Source: Methylobacter sp. KS41
GTDB taxonomy: Bacteria > Pseudomonadota > Gammaproteobacteria > Methylococcales > Methylomonadaceae
Length of the DNA stretch: 64,000 nt
Direction: 5' to 3'
Assembly: GCA_002862125.1 (NCBI GenBank)
Contig: PHSP01000002.1
Location: 124,001 to 188,000, forward strand
In this document: piece after piece, positions 61,709-64,000 of the stretch
Position numbering within the stretch: position 1 is the stretch's first letter
Layout: the number at the start of each line of letters is the position of its first letter
Program-made: the position numbers and the translations under genes
The notes under the pieces: model-generated
Told to the model about the DNA's origin: nothing
The model's input: the letters and a program-made list of their open reading frames with translations, nothing else
The model's database searches: none

Positions 61709-62358
61709 ACTAATTATTATTTATTCACGGTAAGTAGGCTAACTTTTTTACTGTGCAGCCTTACTTTCTTGTTACATTTCAAGAATATTTTATTTATCAA
61801 GTAATTACAATTAATTATTAAGCCTATTTCTAATAATTTTGCTGTTTTTAGACTAGCTGCCAAACGTGAGCTTATCGATTCATGTGGCTTAGAAATTAAC
61901 TTCTAACCAAGAATATGTTGTTTTTTATTAGTCCATCTCTGATGTGTGTAACATGTTGCTAGAAAACTATCTGATAGCCTTTCAAAATAAGTGAAGACGG
62001 GGTATCGGTTATATTTAGATATTTTTTCGGACTTGATAATTGAATGTAACCAAGAGCCTGACATTATTTATCAACAGGTAAAATTTCTTTGCCCTATATA
62101 CAAGAAGCAGTTGTGGTTTACTAATTATCACTCCCAGCAGAAGTATGGGTTTTTTGGCGCTTTTATTTACCAATAGCAAGTTTTCAGCATCACAATTATT
62201 ATGGCGAATCTTGATCTATAATTGTCGAGGTAGTTTATAAAAATGTTCTGTTAATATGCTTGTTATGGATTGCGCTCTCCATTAAAGAAGATAATTTTGG
62301 GTGCTATTTTTGAGAAAGATTATTTTTAACAAAAAAATTTTGTAGCAGGCTGGTTTAT
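61709..62358. other. Long AT-rich intergenic region
   Basis: About 650 bases with no supported gene. A 61-codon frame (61991-62176, GTG start) lacks a ribosome site and any family pattern. I see no tRNA, hairpin or repeat of note. The length and AT richness suggest an upstream control region for the TPR lipoprotein gene or decayed coding sequence. Confidence 0.3.
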
Positions 62359-64000
62359 ATGATCAATTTTCAACATAACAATAAAAATAAGTTAATAGTT
62401 ATTTCAATTTGTTCTAGCTTACTGTTGCTGGGAGGATGCGATAAGGAAGAAGAAGCTAAAGAACATTTACAGAAAGGTGTCGAATACCTCAATAAGGGAG
62501 AGTATGAGAAAGCTAAACTTGAAATGAAAACTGCCAGCCAATCAGGTAAGGAAACTGCTGAAACCTATTATTACATGGCTTTGCTGGACGAAAAGAACCG
62601 GCATTTCAGAGGAATGAAGGAAAATTTGTTAAAGACTGTAGAGTTGGCTCCTAACTATACTGATGCCAGATTAAAGTTAGGGAAGGTGCAGCTTTTGTTT
62701 GGTGAGACCGATGCGGCTATGGAGCAGGCTGAATTTGTTCTAAAGGATTCAGGTGCAAATCTTGAGGCATTGACATTAAAAGCTTCAGCACTCATAAGGC
62801 AGAAGAAACAGCCCGAAGCGTTAGCGATTATAGACAAGATTTTGGAGGATAATCCTGATTATACCGACGCTCTATCATTGAAAGCACTAATTTATATGGA
62901 GAATGAGGATTATACTCATGCGTTGGCATTAATCGATGCCGCAAAAAAAACGGATACAAACAACATCGGTTTGGATTTTTTTAAAATTCAAATTGACGCA
63001 AAAGCTAAGAATATAGATGCCGTACTGACAGATTATGAAAAATTAGTCGCTTCACATCCGGAAAATCAGGAATTTAAAGTAACGCTGGCAAAAATTTATG
63101 CGCAGGCAGGCAAGACAAAAGAAGCTGAAGAATTATTACGCAGTCTTGTTGAATTGGAGCCTAATAATGTACAGCCGAAACTATTGCTACTTGATTTTTT
63201 GAGTGCTACAGCCAGAGAAAAAGTCGATATACAGTTCCAAAAATTTACGGATTCTCATAAAGATCAGCCAAGGATGTTGCTTGAATTGGCAAACTGGATG
63301 ATTGCAGGAGGAAATTTTGAAGCGGCAAAGCCGGCGCTTAATCGGGTAATTGAGTTGGAGAAAAATTCAAATGTAGGGCTGTCTGCAAAAACACTTTTGG
63401 CAAAAATGGCTTTTGATAATAAAGATTTTGAAAAATCAGAAAAGATTATCAAGGAAATTTTAGATGAGAACTCAAGTTACGATGATGCTAAAGTTTTACA
63501 AGCAAGATTATTACTGGTAAAAGAACAATATGATGATGCTATTGCCTTGTTAAATAAAGTTGTTTGGAGCAAAGGAGATTCTGAAGAAGCAAACCTGTTG
63601 TTGGCTCAGACTTTTTTAATAAAAGGAGATCAAAAACAGGCGGATAAGTATTTTTTAAATGTATTGGATGCTAATCCGGCAAATTTGCAGGCTTTAACGT
63701 ACCTTTATGATAAGGCAATGCAAGCAAAGAATGTTAAATCTGCAAGGGACTTGGTTGAAAAGGCATTAAGCGTAAACCCTGACAACATTGTCTTGCTTGA
63801 AAAGTTGGCCAATATCCATTTGGCAGAGAAAGATTGGGATGGCGCAAAGGCTACCATACAGAAAATTGCTAACTCCCCTAATCGGTTTGCAAATGAAGTA
63901 GCATCCTATTTGCTTGCACAGGTTCTTCAGGGACAAGGAAATTATGCCAAAGCAATTGACACGTATAAAGAGTTGTTGGCAAAGTTCCCGGAAAATAGTG
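62359..64000 (+). CDS. TPR-repeat lipoprotein of the exosortase (PEP-CTERM) system, PrsT-like (partial)
   Basis: 547 complete codons are visible and the frame is still open at the right edge. A lipoprotein signal ends in LLLLGGC (Cys27), so the mature protein is lipid-anchored. The rest is tandem TPR-like helical repeats of about 34 residues, for example KGVEYLNKGEYEKAKLEM, AEELLRSLVELEPNN, AKTLLAKMAFDNKDFEKSEKII and VEKALSVNPDNIVLLEKLANIHLAEKDWDGA. This layout matches PrsT, the large TPR lipoprotein encoded with XrtA/PEP-CTERM exopolysaccharide genes. No exosortase gene is inside the window, so the assignment rests on architecture. Confidence 0.72.
   Translation, partial: MINFQHNNKNKLIVISICSSLLLLGGCDKEEEAKEHLQKGVEYLNKGEYEKAKLEMKTASQSGKETAETYYYMALLDEKNRHFRGMKENLLKTVELAPNYTDARLKLGKVQLLFGETDAAMEQAEFVLKDSGANLEALTLKASALIRQKKQPEALAIIDKILEDNPDYTDALSLKALIYMENEDYTHALALIDAAKKTDTNNIGLDFFKIQIDAKAKNIDAVLTDYEKLVASHPENQEFKVTLAKIYAQAGKTKEAEELLRSLVELEPNNVQPKLLLLDFLSATAREKVDIQFQKFTDSHKDQPRMLLELANWMIAGGNFEAAKPALNRVIELEKNSNVGLSAKTLLAKMAFDNKDFEKSEKIIKEILDENSSYDDAKVLQARLLLVKEQYDDAIALLNKVVWSKGDSEEANLLLAQTFLIKGDQKQADKYFLNVLDANPANLQALTYLYDKAMQAKNVKSARDLVEKALSVNPDNIVLLEKLANIHLAEKDWDGAKATIQKIANSPNRFANEVASYLLAQVLQGQGNYAKAIDTYKELLAKFPENS

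Noticed and set aside
61991-62176. 61-codon frame in the gap before the TPR lipoprotein gene
   Set aside because: GTG start without a ribosome site and no similarity to a known family by eye.

Overview
The window reads as the chromosome of a gammaproteobacterium. The gene set (asd-fimV, an exosortase-type TPR lipoprotein, a 2-oxoglutarate dehydrogenase operon, BluB/CobT, cytochrome bd, a pigment-type ketosynthase cluster) fits the type I methanotrophs (Methylococcales) best. That placement is inference: no methane monooxygenase, rRNA or tRNA gene is present. Base composition varies. About 25.7-27.1 kb looks GC-rich, 41.9-50.4 kb moderately GC-rich, and 57-64 kb clearly AT-rich.

0-8 kb: an ornithine-lipid acyltransferase pair (olsB-olsA), a cytosolic 5'-nucleotidase, then a minus-strand run of rubredoxin, rubredoxin reductase, bluB and cobT (lower-ligand synthesis for vitamin B12), and a FemAB-like acyltransferase. 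8-17.6 kb: housekeeping genes: trkA-trkH, thpR, xseA, a guanidinium exporter followed by a TusB/DsrC pair, hslR-ispH, rraA, trhP.

17.6-27 kb: a sulfur/stress island. It holds a PAS-AAA+-Fis sigma-54 activator, a DUF1264 secreted protein, a 56-residue membrane protein, a di-haem peroxidase of the MauG type, a DUF599 protein, a persulfide dioxygenase-rhodanese fusion, a SulP permease and a YeeE/YedE pair. Two -24/-12 promoters and GTTTCA/TGAAAC inverted repeats lie in front of the DUF1264 and persulfide-dioxygenase genes, which suggests one sigma-54 regulon.

27-41.7 kb: YheT-like hydrolase, trmL, glgP, a carboxylesterase, a rhomboid protease, a DEAD-box helicase, cytochrome bd oxidase (cydAB), an intact IS1634-type element with 19-bp terminal repeats, trxC and a TauE/SafE permease.

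41.9-50.4 kb: a compact divergent biosynthetic cluster. Minus strand: FAD-dependent halogenase, ketosynthase, hotdog dehydratase, second ketosynthase. Plus strand: carrier protein, condensation-like protein, stand-alone adenylation enzyme, acyl-CoA-dehydrogenase-like flavoprotein. The adenylation pocket reads close to the prolyl-activating code, so the predicted core chemistry is proline -> pyrrole-2-carbonyl on a carrier protein, probable halogenation, and extension by a type II ketosynthase pair. I know of no characterised cluster with this exact make-up.

50.6-64 kb: sucA-sucB-lpd, a CBS-domain protein, adk, asd, fimV and the start of a prsT-like TPR lipoprotein. The lpd product of this operon has lost both redox cysteines and the catalytic histidine of dihydrolipoamide dehydrogenase while keeping the FAD and NAD folds. 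It therefore looks like a pseudo-E3, which is striking because type I methanotrophs have long been described as lacking 2-oxoglutarate dehydrogenase activity.

The most notable observations are the pyrrole/halogenase/ketosynthase cluster, the catalytically disarmed E3, and the sigma-54 persulfide regulon.
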